From Phycisphaerae bacterium (GTDB lineage: Bacteria > Planctomycetota > Phycisphaerae > Phycisphaerales > SM1A02): a stretch of DNA of 64,000 bases. Position numbers and translations under genes: made by a program. The stretch covers positions 1-64,000 of the forward strand of contig JAEUIU010000046.1 of NCBI GenBank assembly GCA_016795065.1, written 5' to 3'. The notes under the pieces were generated by a model. The model ran no database searches. It saw nothing but the letters and a program-made list of their open reading frames with translations, and was not told the origin of the DNA. Shown piece by piece: positions 26,248 through 36,209 of this stretch; positions within the stretch are counted from its first letter, which is position 1, and each line of letters starts with the position of its first letter.

Positions 26248-27084
26248 TCAGGGCGTCGATTCAGGATGGGCCGACTCGGGCTTGAGGAAGGAGCGGGCCA
26301 TGCCGATGCCGAGGGAAACACCCACCAAGGCACCGGTCGCGTAGTCGATGGGCATCACGTACGCGAAGCGGGCGAGCGACTCGTTGACGAAGGCCGTTCG
26401 GAGCGGCTCGCCCTTGAGCAGGAGATGGGCGATGGCATGACCAGCGGCGCCAAAGAGAACGGGTGCCGCATAGAGAATCGCCGGTGGTGTGATCGGAGCG
26501 AAGAGTCGACCGGCGAGACCGACGAGCAGTCCGCCGACGATCGCCGCACCAAGGACCTGACCCTTGACCGGCGCAACGGCCACAGCCCACACCGCCAAAA
26601 GGACCAGCGGACCGGTCGCGAGCGATGCGAAGGCCATCCATCCGAAGATGCCGTCGCGCTTCGGGCGGTCGATCGGAACCGCGTCTGGAAGCGGACCACC
26701 GAAGCGAACCACGAAGATGCTGGCGGCCACCACGACGACCGCCCAGAGGAGGGTCTCGGCGCCAAGGGAGAGGATCGACGCCCCGCTGACGGTGAAGTCA
26801 GAGACGGTTCCGCTCTGCATGGCCAAGAGCCCGACGCCACACCCGAGGGTGAAGAGGGCCACGATCGAGTTCACGATCCGGGCCAGAGCCAGGGCGATGA
26901 GCAGGCTCACCCCGAGAGCGAGGATCGTCCACATCGCCGCGCTGGTGGGTGAGGCGGCAAGGGCGATGGTCGGGCCTACCACGCCGCGCACCGACACCCA
27001 GGCGTGCACGGCCGTGGAGAAGACAAGGGCAACGAGGATGATCGCGATGCCAAGCGCGGTGTTCGTACGGAACGTGGTGGCCAC
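26248..27084 (-). CDS. Polytopic membrane protein of unknown function
   Basis: A 278-residue protein, start GTG 27084, with six to eight predicted hydrophobic helices (for example about 10-32, 48-70, 105-127, 150-172, 177-200 and 240-262). No transporter signature is recognised. A TACAAC hexamer lies 6 nt upstream and no Shine-Dalgarno is visible. It is the first gene of the apparent operon with the PfkB kinase, DPP-IV peptidase and murQ, and is divergent from hutH. Confidence 0.82.
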   Translation of the reverse strand: MATTFRTNTALGIAIILVALVFSTAVHAWVSVRGVVGPTIALAASPTSAAMWTILALGVSLLIALALARIVNSIVALFTLGCGVGLLAMQSGTVSDFTVSGASILSLGAETLLWAVVVVAASIFVVRFGGPLPDAVPIDRPKRDGIFGWMAFASLATGPLVLLAVWAVAVAPVKGQVLGAAIVGGLLVGLAGRLFAPITPPAILYAAPVLFGAAGHAIAHLLLKGEPLRTAFVNESLARFAYVMPIDYATGALVGVSLGIGMARSFLKPESAHPESTP

Positions 27085-27090
27085 AGTGGG

Positions 27091-27096
27091 GTTGTA
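27091..27096 (-). promoter_or_regulatory. Candidate -10-like hexamer TACAAC before the membrane-protein gene
   Basis: On the minus strand TACAAC is followed by 6 nt and the GTG start at 27084. The last base deviates from TANNNT, so support is weaker than at other sites. Confidence 0.3.
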
Positions 27097-27221
27097 GCGG
27101 AGGATGGGGAGCGTGGCAAACGGAGGCGAGCAGGTGGGAACACGGCTGAGGAAGGCGGGAAGCGGAGGGAATCGGCGTGCGACGCACCTCCTCGTCTGCC
27201 CAATTGGCCTGCGGGAGAAAC

Positions 27222-27227
27222 TATGAT
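27222..27227 (+). promoter_or_regulatory. Candidate -10 hexamer TATGAT for hutH
   Basis: TATGAT ends 9 nt before the ATG at 27237, which predicts a very short or absent leader. No clear -35 lies at the usual distance. Confidence 0.42.
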
Positions 27228-27236
27228 CCTTGCCCT

Positions 27237-28802
27237 ATGCCCTCGCCGACCATCTCAGCGGCCGCCGTTTTGGAGCCTCTTCGACTGAACGGGCAGCCTC
27301 TGACGATTGCGGACATCGAGTCGGTTGCCCGAGGCGGTCGGCAGGTTGAGCTCGGGCCAATCGCCCGCCAGCGTATGGAAGCATCCCGCGCCGTCGTCGA
27401 TGCCCGCTGCGGTGGAGGCGAGGCGATCTACGGCATCAACACCGGGTTCGGTTCGCTCTCCCGGGTTCGAATTCCGACCGACGACGTCCGAAGCGTGCAA
27501 CGGAACCTGGTTCGCTCCCACGCCGCCGGCGTCGGCGAGCCGCTTCCCAACGACGCGGTGCGGGCCATGATGACCGTCGCCGCGGCGAGTCTGGCCCGCG
27601 GACACTCCGGCGTGCGGCCCACGGTCGTAGAGACCATCTGCTCCTTTCTCAACCATCAGGTGACACCGACCGTCCCGAGCCGCGGCTCGGTCGGAGCCAG
27701 CGGCGATTTGGCCCCTCTCGCCCACATGGCCCTCTCGCTCATCGGTGAAGGATTCGCCTCGCTGGCCGGCAGGATGATGCCAACCAGCATCTACACCACC
27801 CAACGGGCCATGGTGCCGCTGACGCTCGAGGCAAAGGAAGGCCTCGCCCTCATCAACGGCACGCACTTCATGTCCAGCAGCGCCGCCCTGTTGTTGGCCG
27901 ATCTTGACCGGATCCAACAGGCAGCACTCGTTGCCGCGGCCATGGCGATCGATGCCTGCCGGGCCACCGATGCGTTTCTCGATTCGCGGCTTCACACGGT
28001 CCGCTGCCAGCCGGGTCAGATCCTCGTCGCCGAGCGCCTCCGCGGACTCTTGGCGGGAAGCCAGATCCTGCCAGCCCACAAGGAGAACGATCCGCGCGTA
28101 CAGGATCCTTATTGCCTGCGGGCGATGCCGCAGGTCTTGGGCGCCGCCTTCGACGCGATCGCCTTCGTCCGCGGCGCGATCGAGCGTGAGCTCGGCGCGG
28201 TCACCGACAATCCACTCGTCTTCCCCCCATCGGAGAAGGCCACCGACGGCAGCGGCGACCTCCTGAGCGGCGGCAACTTCCACGGTATGCCGTTGGCCAT
28301 TCCGCTCGATACTCTCGCGATCGCCTTGACCCACATCGCAGGCATCGCCGAGCGACGCGTGAACTGGGTGCTGACCGCAAGCGACCCGCAGAATCCGGTG
28401 CCCGCCTATCTCTCGCCGCAGCCGGGGCTCCATTCCGGGCTGATGATCGCCCAGTACACGGCCGCCGCGTGCGTCAACGAGATGATGACGCTGGCCGCCC
28501 CGGCGAGCATCGGCAACATCCCAACCAGCGCTGGGATCGAGGACTACAACTCAATGGGCGCGACCGCCGTGCTTAAGGCGATTCGATCGTTGGAACGCCT
28601 TCGCAACGTCGTGGCCATCGAACTCCTCACCATGACCGAGGCGATGGAGTACCAGCGTCCGCTGAAGTCAGGCGCCGGCGTCGAACGGGCCATCGCCATC
28701 GTGCGCGAGGTGGTGCCGAAGCTCACCGCCGATCGCCCGCCGTCGCCTGACATCGCTGCAATCGAGCGGCAGATTGCGGCGGGGCGATTCGGGATGGCGT
28801 GA
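27237..28802 (+). CDS. hutH: Histidine ammonia-lyase
   Basis: A 521-residue cytoplasmic enzyme that eliminates ammonia from histidine to form urocanate. The MIO prosthetic group forms from the Ala-Ser-Gly triad in [12 protein letters not shown] (about 154-156), and YGINTGFG supplies the active-site Tyr (Y65). Length and motifs are typical. ATG 27237 is chosen since the family begins shortly before LNGQPLTI; an upstream frame to 27177 is unlikely. The stop overlaps the start of hutU (TGATG), so the first two steps of histidine breakdown are coupled. The later hut enzymes are not in the window. Confidence 0.96.
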   Translation: MPSPTISAAAVLEPLRLNGQPLTIADIESVARGGRQVELGPIARQRMEASRAVVDARCGGGEAIYGINTGFGSLSRVRIPTDDVRSVQRNLVRSHAAGVGEPLPNDAVRAMMTVAAASLARGHSGVRPTVVETICSFLNHQVTPTVPSRGSVGASGDLAPLAHMALSLIGEGFASLAGRMMPTSIYTTQRAMVPLTLEAKEGLALINGTHFMSSSAALLLADLDRIQQAALVAAAMAIDACRATDAFLDSRLHTVRCQPGQILVAERLRGLLAGSQILPAHKENDPRVQDPYCLRAMPQVLGAAFDAIAFVRGAIERELGAVTDNPLVFPPSEKATDGSGDLLSGGNFHGMPLAIPLDTLAIALTHIAGIAERRVNWVLTASDPQNPVPAYLSPQPGLHSGLMIAQYTAAACVNEMMTLAAPASIGNIPTSAGIEDYNSMGATAVLKAIRSLERLRNVVAIELLTMTEAMEYQRPLKSGAGVERAIAIVREVVPKLTADRPPSPDIAAIERQIAAGRFGMA

Positions 28803-30520
28803 TGTCACGTTCGCCTCAGTACACTCTGGGCATGACGACGATGACGACGAAGACGGATTCAGGGAGCGCGGCCGGCGCTCGGGTCATCCGGGCTCCGCGC
28901 GGGACGCAGAGGACCTGCTCCACTTGGGCAGCCGAGGCGGCCATGCGCATGCTCATGAACAACCTCGACCCCGAGGTGGCCGAGCGACCCGCGGATCTCA
29001 TTGTGTACGGCGGCCGAGGCGCAGCCGCCCGAGACTGGCCCTCCTTCGACGCCATCATCCGCTCGCTCAAGTCGCTCGCCCCCGACGAGACGTTGCTGGT
29101 GCAGAGCGGTAAGCCGGTTGGCATCGTCCGCACCCATGCTGATGCGCCGCGGGTCCTCATCGCCAACTCCAACCTCGTTCCGCACTGGGCAACGCAGAAG
29201 CACTTTGACGAACTCGCCGCGAAGGGCCTGATGATGTTTGGGCAGATGACGGCGGGCTCGTGGATCTACATCGGGACGCAGGGCATTCTCCAAGGGACCT
29301 TCGAGACCTACGCGGAATGCGCTCGCCAGCACTTCGGCGGCACGCTCAAGGGAACGCTGAACGTCACCGCCGGCTGCGGCGGCATGGGCGGCGCCCAACC
29401 GCTTGCCATCACGATGAACGAAGGCACCTGCCTCATCGCCGACGTCTGCCGCGAACGCCTCGAGAAGCGCGTGCACGACCGCTACCTCGACGAGATCGTC
29501 GAAGGTCTCGACGCGGCCATCGACCGTGCGGTCGGTTGCGCCAAGCGAGGCGAAGCCCTCTCGATCGGATGGCTTGGAAACGCAGTCGACCTGCTCGCCC
29601 GGCTCAAGGCCCGAGCCATCGTCCCCGAGACGCTCACCGATCAGACCAGCGCCCATGACCCGCTTGAAGGCTATTACCCCGACGGGCTCACCCGCGAGGA
29701 GGCCGACGCCCTTCGCAAGCGCGACCCGAAGCGCTACCAAGAGCTCTCGACGGCGAGCATGGAGAAGCACGTTCGCCTGATGGTCGACATGCAGAAGGCC
29801 GGTTCGAAGGTCTTTGACTACGGCAACAACATCCGGCAGCGGGCCAAGGACCACGGCTTTGCCGACGCCTTCGCCTTCCCCGGCTTCGTGCCTGCATACA
29901 TCCGCCCCCAATTCTGCCTTGGTCGCGGCCCGTTCCGATGGGTCGCCCTGTCAGGCGATCCGGAGGACGTCCGCGTGACCGACGAGGCGGTGCTTGAACT
30001 CTTCCCCAAGGACGAGTCGCTCAAGCGATGGATCCGCATGGCCCAGCAGCGCGTCGCGTTCCAGGGACTCCCGGCCCGCATCTGCTGGCTTGGATTGGGC
30101 GAGCGACACAAGGCAGGCCTGAAGTTCAACGAACTCGTTGCCACCGGAAAGGTCAAGGCCCCCATCGTCATCGGCCGCGATCACCTCGACTGCGGCTCGG
30201 TGGCAAGCCCCAACCGCGAGACCGAAGGCATGCGCGACGGCACCGACGCGGTCAGCGACTGGGCCCTTCTCAACTTCGCGGTCAACATCGCCAGCGGGGC
30301 AAGCTGGACCAGCTTCCACCACGGCGGCGGCGTCGGCATCGGCTTCTCCCAGCACGCCGGACAGGTCATCGTCGCCGACGGCACGCCCGAGGCCGCGGCC
30401 AGGCTCGAGCGCGTCCTCACCAACGACCCCATGATGGGCGTCTTCCGCCATGCCGACGCGGGCTACGAGTTGGCAGAAGACTGCGCGAAGCGGTTGGCGG
30501 TGAAGATCCCGATGATGTGA
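28802..30520 (+). CDS. hutU: Urocanate hydratase
   Basis: A 572-residue NAD-dependent enzyme that hydrates urocanate to imidazolonepropionate. It has the NAD-binding loop [14 protein letters not shown] and the catalytic-cysteine region [19 protein letters not shown]. Other conserved blocks are [25 protein letters not shown] and [11 protein letters not shown]. The length is slightly over the common 550-560 because of an N-terminal extension. ATG 28802 overlaps the hutH stop; a second start at ATG 28832 is preceded by TACACT at 6 nt and would remove ten residues. It converges on the dockerin-tail gene at 30561. Confidence 0.96.
   Translation: MSRSPQYTLGMTTMTTKTDSGSAAGARVIRAPRGTQRTCSTWAAEAAMRMLMNNLDPEVAERPADLIVYGGRGAAARDWPSFDAIIRSLKSLAPDETLLVQSGKPVGIVRTHADAPRVLIANSNLVPHWATQKHFDELAAKGLMMFGQMTAGSWIYIGTQGILQGTFETYAECARQHFGGTLKGTLNVTAGCGGMGGAQPLAITMNEGTCLIADVCRERLEKRVHDRYLDEIVEGLDAAIDRAVGCAKRGEALSIGWLGNAVDLLARLKARAIVPETLTDQTSAHDPLEGYYPDGLTREEADALRKRDPKRYQELSTASMEKHVRLMVDMQKAGSKVFDYGNNIRQRAKDHGFADAFAFPGFVPAYIRPQFCLGRGPFRWVALSGDPEDVRVTDEAVLELFPKDESLKRWIRMAQQRVAFQGLPARICWLGLGERHKAGLKFNELVATGKVKAPIVIGRDHLDCGSVASPNRETEGMRDGTDAVSDWALLNFAVNIASGASWTSFHHGGGVGIGFSQHAGQVIVADGTPEAAARLERVLTNDPMMGVFRHADAGYELAEDCAKRLAVKIPMM
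28820..28825 (+). promoter_or_regulatory. Candidate internal -10 hexamer TACACT near the hutU start
   Basis: TACACT lies 6 nt before the internal ATG at 28832. It could drive a leaderless hutU transcript independent of hutH, but it may equally be chance inside the coding start. Confidence 0.25.
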
Positions 30521-30560
30521 GCCGACGGTGAACCTCGCAGCGAATCCGCTTGGAACTCGC

Positions 30561-31340
30561 TTACGGGCACGGCCCCCAAGCGCCCAAGACAAACGCCAAG
30601 TCGGATGCGGTCGTCGTTCCGTCGTTGTCCAAGTCAGCGTTGGCGGTCCCCCATGCACCCAACAGGATCGCGAGATCGCTCGCTCCAACCGCGCCGTTGT
30701 GGTCGAAGTCGGCTGGGCATGAGTCGACAGTCTCAAAGGTCGCACCGGCAAGGAATGCCGCACCCGATGGATTCAGACCCGTGCCCTGGAATCGAAGTTC
30801 GGTCACCACTTGGCCGTCAAAGGCCGCCGGCAATTCAAGCACCTGTCGATCGAGTCGTGCCCCCGACGCATATCCGGTCGAAACCACAGTCGAGTCGTTG
30901 ATGATGTTCTGGAAGTTGCCCTGATAGTGGTCACGGATGTTGAACCCTTGGACGAGCGAGAAACTCGCGTAGGCTCCGTTCGTGCCGAAAACCTCAATTT
31001 TTCCGTTCGTCACTCCATAGACCCCCCACGTCGAATTGATGAGCGTGTAGAGGCGCGTCGCACCGGCGATGTTCACCGGGAAGCTGTGCACCGTGGGCTG
31101 ACCATTGCCGGGGAGTTGCACGGCACCCAACGTCGTCGTCGAGCCGTTCAGCAATCCGAGGGTGAAGGGCACGCTGCCGAACGACAGAGTCTGTCCGCCA
31201 AGCGGGTATGAGATCCCACCGGTGTAGGAACGGATGTCGGCATTGATCTTCGCGGAGAGGTCGACGGCGACGAAGTCAGCGAAGACACAGGGCGATGTGA
31301 TCGCGGCAACCGCCGCAACGACGAACTGCTTGAAGAACAT
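30561..31340 (-). CDS. Secreted beta-sandwich protein with dockerin-like tail
   Basis: A 259-residue protein with a signal peptide ending near SPCVFA. The central 170 residues (VDLSAKINADIRSYTGGIS, YTLINSTWGVYG, LDRQVLELPAAFDG) look like an all-beta carbohydrate-binding-type domain, but no family is assigned. The C-terminus has the tail pair DFDHNGAVGASDLAILLGAW and DLDNDGTTTASDLAFVLGAW. The ATG at 31340 has GAGGGAGA a few bases upstream; the open frame beyond it is not coding-like. It is monocistronic and convergent with hutU. It belongs to the same extracellular family of tails as the 1-7552 array, with an unrelated body. Confidence 0.85.
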   Translation of the reverse strand: MFFKQFVVAAVAAITSPCVFADFVAVDLSAKINADIRSYTGGISYPLGGQTLSFGSVPFTLGLLNGSTTTLGAVQLPGNGQPTVHSFPVNIAGATRLYTLINSTWGVYGVTNGKIEVFGTNGAYASFSLVQGFNIRDHYQGNFQNIINDSTVVSTGYASGARLDRQVLELPAAFDGQVVTELRFQGTGLNPSGAAFLAGATFETVDSCPADFDHNGAVGASDLAILLGAWGTANADLDNDGTTTASDLAFVLGAWGPCP

Positions 31341-31432
31341 GATTGTCTCCCTCTCGAGAACTCTCCCCGCACAACGCACGTCAAACCTCAACGCAGCCTG
31401 CGGGGACCACCACATCGTACGTCGGTACACGA

Positions 31433-31462
31433 GAAGCCCTTCGACGGTCCGCAAAGGGCTTC
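31433..31462 (-). other. 9-bp inverted repeat between tsaC and dockerin-tail gene
   Basis: GAAGCCCTT (31433-31441) pairs with AAGGGCTTC (31454-31462) around a 12-nt loop. It is about 120 nt downstream of the tsaC stop and 93 nt upstream of the next start. There is no T-tract, so it may be a weak terminator or an operator. Confidence 0.35.
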
Positions 31463-31581
31463 GCAAGAAGGGACGGAAAACAACCAGATCGTGCGATTCG
31501 AATGACGAAGCGAACCAGATCAGCGGCCGCGCTGCGATTTACCGACAACTCCTCTTCGAAGTCAATTCGAGCAGTCGATGC

Positions 31582-32547
31582 TCACGCCGAGGCGCGGCGT
31601 AACCGGTCGTGCACCGCTTCCCACACGCCGCCCTTGTTGGCGGGACGCTCGATCAGGATCAGGTTTCGATCGAGCGAATCGGCTTGGCGCAGCGACTCAT
31701 ACAGCTTCGCCGCATACTCCTTGGCCTCGCTGGGCATCACGATCGCCACGTGCGGCGGCGGAACGATCTCGGCGCGGGAGGCGAGCACCACGACCGGATC
31801 GGGGCAACTCTGAAGTCGCCGCTCGATGTTCGCCGTATCGACCATCTCGGTGCGCGTGCGCGGGGCGTAGTGTCGCGAGCTGGTTCCCGGACTCGAGCCC
31901 TGTCCGGCGAAGAGCGGATCCGCCACCTCGCCGACGATCGGGGAAAGCATGTCCTTCGTGATCGCACCCGGGCGCAGCACCATCGGCCTGGCGCGGCTCA
32001 GGTCCAGGACCGTGCTCTCCAGGCCCACGTGAGAGGTCCCGCCTTCAAGGACCATCAGATCCGGCTCGTCGGAAAACTCCTCGACGACATGCTCGGCCTT
32101 GGTCGGTGAGATCCGTCCCGTGCGGTTCGCACTCGGAGCACTGATCGGCGATCCAGTAGCCTCGAGCAACTGACGCGCAACCTGATGCGACGGCGAACGC
32201 ACCGCCACCGTGGAACGGCCTCCAATCGAACTCGGGGCAACCTCAGCGCGCCGCGGCAGCACCAACGTCAGCGGGCCGGGCCAGAACGCCTCGGCCAACT
32301 TCTGGCAGCGCACGTCCCAGCCGATCACGACCCGCTTGGCCATCGGAATGTCCAGGACATGGGCAATGAGCGGGTTGGACGAAGGCCGCCGCTTGATGCG
32401 ATAGACCTCGAGCGCAGCCCGCTCATTGAACGTGTCGCAACCGAGCCCATAGACCGTTTCGGTCGGAAACGCGACCACGCCGCCATCACGGATGATGGAC
32501 GCGGCCTTTCGGATATTCGCTGCGTCAGCCTTGACGATCTTCGGCAC
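31582..32547 (-). CDS. tsaC: L-threonylcarbamoyladenylate synthase, Sua5 type
   Basis: A 321-residue enzyme making threonylcarbamoyl-AMP from threonine, bicarbonate and ATP, the first step of t6A37 tRNA modification. The YrdC domain shows PTETVYGLG (28-36), KRRPSSNPL (52-60), FWPGPLTLVL and SAPSANRTGRISPT. The linker SPGTSSRHYAP and the following 85 residues form the extra C-terminal Sua5 domain, so it is the long form rather than short TsaC. Start GTG 32547 has GAGAGGGA upstream; an upstream extension to 32604 looks non-coding. It lies just downstream of the TolC-like gene on the same strand. Confidence 0.94.
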   Translation of the reverse strand: MPKIVKADAANIRKAASIIRDGGVVAFPTETVYGLGCDTFNERAALEVYRIKRRPSSNPLIAHVLDIPMAKRVVIGWDVRCQKLAEAFWPGPLTLVLPRRAEVAPSSIGGRSTVAVRSPSHQVARQLLEATGSPISAPSANRTGRISPTKAEHVVEEFSDEPDLMVLEGGTSHVGLESTVLDLSRARPMVLRPGAITKDMLSPIVGEVADPLFAGQGSSPGTSSRHYAPRTRTEMVDTANIERRLQSCPDPVVVLASRAEIVPPPHVAIVMPSEAKEYAAKLYESLRQADSLDRNLILIERPANKGGVWEAVHDRLRRASA

Positions 32548-32618
32548 GGGTCGGTCCCTCTCGTTGCGGTTCGTCCGCCATCGTGGCGTCGAACGCTCCC
32601 TCACGTTCGCCTCGCTCG

Positions 32619-34433
32619 TCAGCCTCGCGGCCCCTGCACGACCACCGGGTCGGTCGCGTTCGGATCGACCACGTCGATCTCGATCTGGTTCATCTCCAGT
32701 CCCGTGCCCATCGCCCGGTGCAGTTCGCTGATGGCCACGTTGTAGCTGATGAGCGCATCCACGAACTGGAGGTGAGCGCGGGCCAGCGTGTCCTGCTGCT
32801 GGAACTTGAGCTGCAGGAATTCGGGCGTCAGCGACCCAAGGGTCTTCTCGCTGACAAGCAAGGCTCGCAGGTTTTCCGATTGGGCAACCCGGAACGCACG
32901 GTTCTGGCGGATGAGTTCAAAACTTGTCGCGACCCCCTGCAGGGCGTTGCGGACGTTGAGGACCGCATTCTGCACCGCCGCTCGATAGGCAAGCACCGCC
33001 TTCGAACGGCTCAGGCGAGCCTCGCGGTAGGTCGCCTCGGCCGCACGATTGCCTATCGCCTGCGAAAACTTCAGCCCGACGAGGTAGTCCACGAAGTCGC
33101 CGCTGCCGATCTCCTCGTAGCTGTCGCCGAAGTTGCCGTCGAGCCCGAACCACGAGAGTCGCCCCTCGAGATCAAGTTGCGGTAGACGACCATTGTCGGC
33201 CACGATCATCCCAATCGACGCGCTGTCGATCCCAAGCAGGGCCTTGGCAACGTTGGGTGAGCGGTCGGCCGCCGTCACGATGGCCGCCCGCAGGTCCTGC
33301 GTCACCGGCACCTCGACGGGCACGTCGATCGGCACCACGGCGACGTCGCCGCCGACTGGCAGGTCGGGGTCGTTCATCAGGGCCTTGAGGGCATTGTTGG
33401 CCTCGTTGACGGCCCGTTGGGCACTCAGGACCGAGGCCTTCCGCTGCTCGACCGTTGCCACCGCGTTGGCGTATTGGGCCTTGGTGGCGTCGAAATTCTG
33501 CCGGCGCTCGAGGACGTCGCGAACCTCGGTGCCCACCGACACAAGCCACTGGGCGGCAACCACCTGCTGTCGCGCCAACACCAAGCGCCAATAGGCCGTC
33601 TCGACATCAGCGACCGTCGCCAGAAGCGAACTGCGCAAGTCCTCGAAGGTCGCCCGGTCGGTGTTCTCGGCGATCCGGATCTGGGCCATGTTCACATCGC
33701 TGCCGAAGCCGCGAAGGAGGGGCTGGGTGATGCCCATCGATACGGCGCTGGCCCACGCCGGATCGGGGCTGTAGTCGCTGAGCGGATAGCGATGGGTCCG
33801 GGACATCGAGGTCGAGACGTCGACCGTCGCGCCCGTGACGAGAGGCTTGCGGATACCGGTGGTCAGCGACCAGTCACGCACGTTGTTGACCGTGTTGAGG
33901 ACCGATGCGCCGGCCACGGTGCCGATGAGCGGCTGCGTGTTGCGGTCAAAGGAGGTGTCGGCGAAGAGGGTGAAGTCGAAGGCCGCCTCGGCCGCCGCCA
34001 ATCGCGATTCGCTGATCCCCAGATCGATGCGGGACGCCTGCACCGAGAGGTTGTTCTGCACCGCCCGCTGAATGGCCGACTTCAGGTTGAGCTGCACTTC
34101 CTGACGGTCCTGTCCACCGAGGGTCGGCCCGATGTCGAGGCCGCCGCTTCCGATCATCCATTGCGGCCCGAGCCGGTCGAGCTCTTCCCGTCGGGGGGCC
34201 AAGGTGTTCTCCACTGCACTCGCTCCCGACTCCGTCGGTCGGACGGCCGGGGTTGTCGGGAGGTTGGCGATCTCCCGCTCAAGGGCGCTGGTCACAGCCG
34301 GCGAGAGCCGGGAGCCATCGTCGGTTCGCTCGTCGGGGCGGAGGGGTGAGCTGCAGCCGGAGAGGAGCACCGGGGAGAGCGCCAACACGAAGGCGCTCAG
34401 GAAGAGGCCCGAAAGGACAGGTCGGGGAGTCAT
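32619..34433 (-). CDS. TolC-family outer membrane efflux lipoprotein
   Basis: A 604-residue protein. The lipoprotein signal has the lipobox LSGC with C27. The mature part is composed of two TolC-type repeats of long helices with typical patterns (LNLKSAIQRAVQNNLSVQA, ETAYWRLVLARQQVVAAQ, VLNVRNALQGVATSFELIRQ). In the family this forms an outer-membrane channel working with inner-membrane pumps. No periplasmic adaptor or pump gene is adjacent, so its partners must be elsewhere. It indicates a diderm envelope. The ATG at 34433 is favoured by the signal; TAGCAT is 10 nt upstream. It is divergent from the SH3b gene at 34611. Confidence 0.92.
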   Translation of the reverse strand: MTPRPVLSGLFLSAFVLALSPVLLSGCSSPLRPDERTDDGSRLSPAVTSALEREIANLPTTPAVRPTESGASAVENTLAPRREELDRLGPQWMIGSGGLDIGPTLGGQDRQEVQLNLKSAIQRAVQNNLSVQASRIDLGISESRLAAAEAAFDFTLFADTSFDRNTQPLIGTVAGASVLNTVNNVRDWSLTTGIRKPLVTGATVDVSTSMSRTHRYPLSDYSPDPAWASAVSMGITQPLLRGFGSDVNMAQIRIAENTDRATFEDLRSSLLATVADVETAYWRLVLARQQVVAAQWLVSVGTEVRDVLERRQNFDATKAQYANAVATVEQRKASVLSAQRAVNEANNALKALMNDPDLPVGGDVAVVPIDVPVEVPVTQDLRAAIVTAADRSPNVAKALLGIDSASIGMIVADNGRLPQLDLEGRLSWFGLDGNFGDSYEEIGSGDFVDYLVGLKFSQAIGNRAAEATYREARLSRSKAVLAYRAAVQNAVLNVRNALQGVATSFELIRQNRAFRVAQSENLRALLVSEKTLGSLTPEFLQLKFQQQDTLARAHLQFVDALISYNVAISELHRAMGTGLEMNQIEIDVVDPNATDPVVVQGPRG

Positions 34434-34443
34434 GGAATTGCGG

Positions 34444-34449
34444 ATGCTA
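34444..34449 (-). promoter_or_regulatory. Candidate -10 hexamer TAGCAT for the TolC-like gene
   Basis: On the minus strand TAGCAT is followed by 10 nt and the ATG at 34433; no ribosome site is visible between them. Confidence 0.35.
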
Positions 34450-34599
34450 TCGCGAAGCGCTGACCTTCGATCGGCGCCCGGCCCGGAAGACCGGCAAGTT
34501 CCGCCGAGGTCGCTGGCCGCCCCCAAGGGTCCGCATGTGTCGCTTGGCGAAGATCATCCGAGCGACGCCGGAATCGGGCCCGACCCTCGCTGCGCGCGG

Positions 34600-34605
34600 T
34601 AGGAT
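34600..34605 (+). promoter_or_regulatory. Candidate -10 hexamer TAGGAT for the SH3b gene
   Basis: TAGGAT ends 5 nt before the ATG at 34611. AGGA within it could alternatively act as a ribosome site, so this example is ambiguous. Confidence 0.3.
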
Positions 34606-34610
34606 TCGGC

Positions 34611-36101
34611 ATGCGCCAGACACGCTCGATCGACTCGCTATGGATGGCCCTCGGCATCGTCACGACGACTTCCTTCGCCGTGTCGTCCCACGCCGCATCG
34701 ACGCTCGCCGCTGCCCCTGCCCCCGGACTCCTCGCCGCGGCTCTCGCCGCTCCGTTGCAGGCCGGCCCCTATTGGGCTTCTGCAACGGGCGATGACGTCC
34801 TCATCCGCAGTGGCCCCAGCATCCAAAGTGCCTATGCCATTGGCCGCCTCGCCAAGGGACAGGCCGTCAAGGTCCTCGCGGTTGAGTACGGATGGGCGAA
34901 GGTTGCCGCTGTTGGCCCCGCCTTCCACGGCATGTTCGCGTACGTGAAGGCCGATGCGAGCTCGAATTACGACGCAGCGTCAAAGCTGCTGACCATCACC
35001 GGCGAAGCGAGCCTGATCGCCGCCAACATGGACGTCGGCTATGCCCCCGAAAAGAGTTGGCGCACCGTGGGCACGGCCAAGGCCGGTGACAAGCTCAGCG
35101 TGAGCGAAGTCAAGAAGGCCGGCTCCGATACCTTCTACGCGGTCGGTCTGCCGGCCAGCTCGGAAGTCTGGGTTTACAACCAGTTCCTGCAGGCCCTTTC
35201 GCAAGCGGAAGCAGATGCTTTCGAAAAGTCGCTCCATGGTGGTGCACCTGTCACTGTGCCCCCCGCTCCGAGTGGCCCGACCACGACACCGCCCGTGACC
35301 CCCAACCCGGCCGGAACCGGTACCGCCGGCGGGCCGTCGCCAGCGAATCCGCCCGCACCGACGCCGACCCCCAACGGAGGATCTGGCACGGTCACGAACA
35401 ACCCGCCGACCCCGGTACCGCCCGTTGATCCCGTCGCCGAAGCCGAGGCGAATCGCAAGGCCGAAGAGGCCAAGGCGAAGGAAGACGAAGCCCGGAAGGC
35501 CCGCGAGGCAGCAGCCGAAGAGGCCCGACAGCGCAAGCTTGCCGTCCAACTTCGTCAGGTCACCTACAAGGATCTTGAAGGCAAGTGGCGACGCGTGCGC
35601 GACGAGCCCGCCGAGAGCGCCGAGCTCGATGCTCTTCGCGAACGCTATCTCGCCCTCGCCGACGACACTCTTGCTCCGGCCACGACGCGGCAGCTTGCGA
35701 CCCATCGCGCTGACCAGATTGCCCTGCGGATCGAGGTACAGAAATCGCTCCTTGAACTCGCCGAGCGACAGGCCGCTCGCGAGCGCACCATCCAAGGGGT
35801 GGAAGACCTTACCTTGGCCCAGAAGCAACGCATGCCCTACGACGCCGTCGGTCGCCTGAACGCGTCGACGGTCTACGACGGCGATCGCCTGCCGCTTCTC
35901 TACAAGCTCGCCGATCCGACCAACGGCCATACCATCGCCTACGTCATGCCTGGCCCCAACTCCAAGCCGAGCGAGGCCCTCGGCCTCGTGGTTGGATTGA
36001 AGGGCATCCGTCGCTATGACGAGACCCTTCGCGTCAATGTCATCGTGCCCGATTCGATCGACGTCCTCGAGAAGACGACGACCGCGAACACGACCCCATA
36101 A
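34611..36101 (+). CDS. Exported SH3b-domain protein with Pro-rich linker and coiled coil
   Basis: A 496-residue protein with a hydrophobic export signal in the first 50 residues. A bacterial SH3 domain occupies about 52-115 (YWASATGDDVLIRSGPS, YAIGRLAKGQAVKVLA, WAKV), and a second SH3-like segment follows to about 195. A Pro/Thr/Gly-rich linker (about 212-275) is followed by an Ala/Glu/Lys-rich coiled coil (about 278-325). The C-terminal domain (about 380-490) contains a region similar in style to SH3 (VGRLNASTVYDGDRLPLLYK) and ends in an unstructured tail. Bacterial SH3 domains usually bind cell-wall peptides, so envelope attachment is likely. There is no catalytic motif. It is divergent from the TolC-like gene. 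Confidence 0.85.
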   Translation: MRQTRSIDSLWMALGIVTTTSFAVSSHAASTLAAAPAPGLLAAALAAPLQAGPYWASATGDDVLIRSGPSIQSAYAIGRLAKGQAVKVLAVEYGWAKVAAVGPAFHGMFAYVKADASSNYDAASKLLTITGEASLIAANMDVGYAPEKSWRTVGTAKAGDKLSVSEVKKAGSDTFYAVGLPASSEVWVYNQFLQALSQAEADAFEKSLHGGAPVTVPPAPSGPTTTPPVTPNPAGTGTAGGPSPANPPAPTPTPNGGSGTVTNNPPTPVPPVDPVAEAEANRKAEEAKAKEDEARKAREAAAEEARQRKLAVQLRQVTYKDLEGKWRRVRDEPAESAELDALRERYLALADDTLAPATTRQLATHRADQIALRIEVQKSLLELAERQAARERTIQGVEDLTLAQKQRMPYDAVGRLNASTVYDGDRLPLLYKLADPTNGHTIAYVMPGPNSKPSEALGLVVGLKGIRRYDETLRVNVIVPDSIDVLEKTTTANTTP

Positions 36102-36119
36102 GCCGATCGCGGCGGCCAT

Positions 36120-36148
36120 TTCGACCGCCCATGCCGACCTGCTACCAT
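36120..36148 (+). promoter_or_regulatory. Candidate promoter for tRNA-Ala
   Basis: TTCGAC (36120-36125) and TACCAT (36143-36148) are 17 bp apart and about 60 bp upstream of the tRNA. Both hexamers are imperfect. TACCAT also occurs as the presumed -10 of thrS. Confidence 0.3.
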
Positions 36149-36209
36149 GCCGCACCCGTCCGACGGACGGTGTTGGCGGGACGGCCGCATGTTGGGCCGC
36201 CTGACATTC

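Noticed and set aside
27255..28433. 392-codon minus-strand open frame opposite hutH
   Set aside because: Shadow of hutH, whose motifs are complete; the antisense product is Gly/Arg/Asp-rich and unlike any family.
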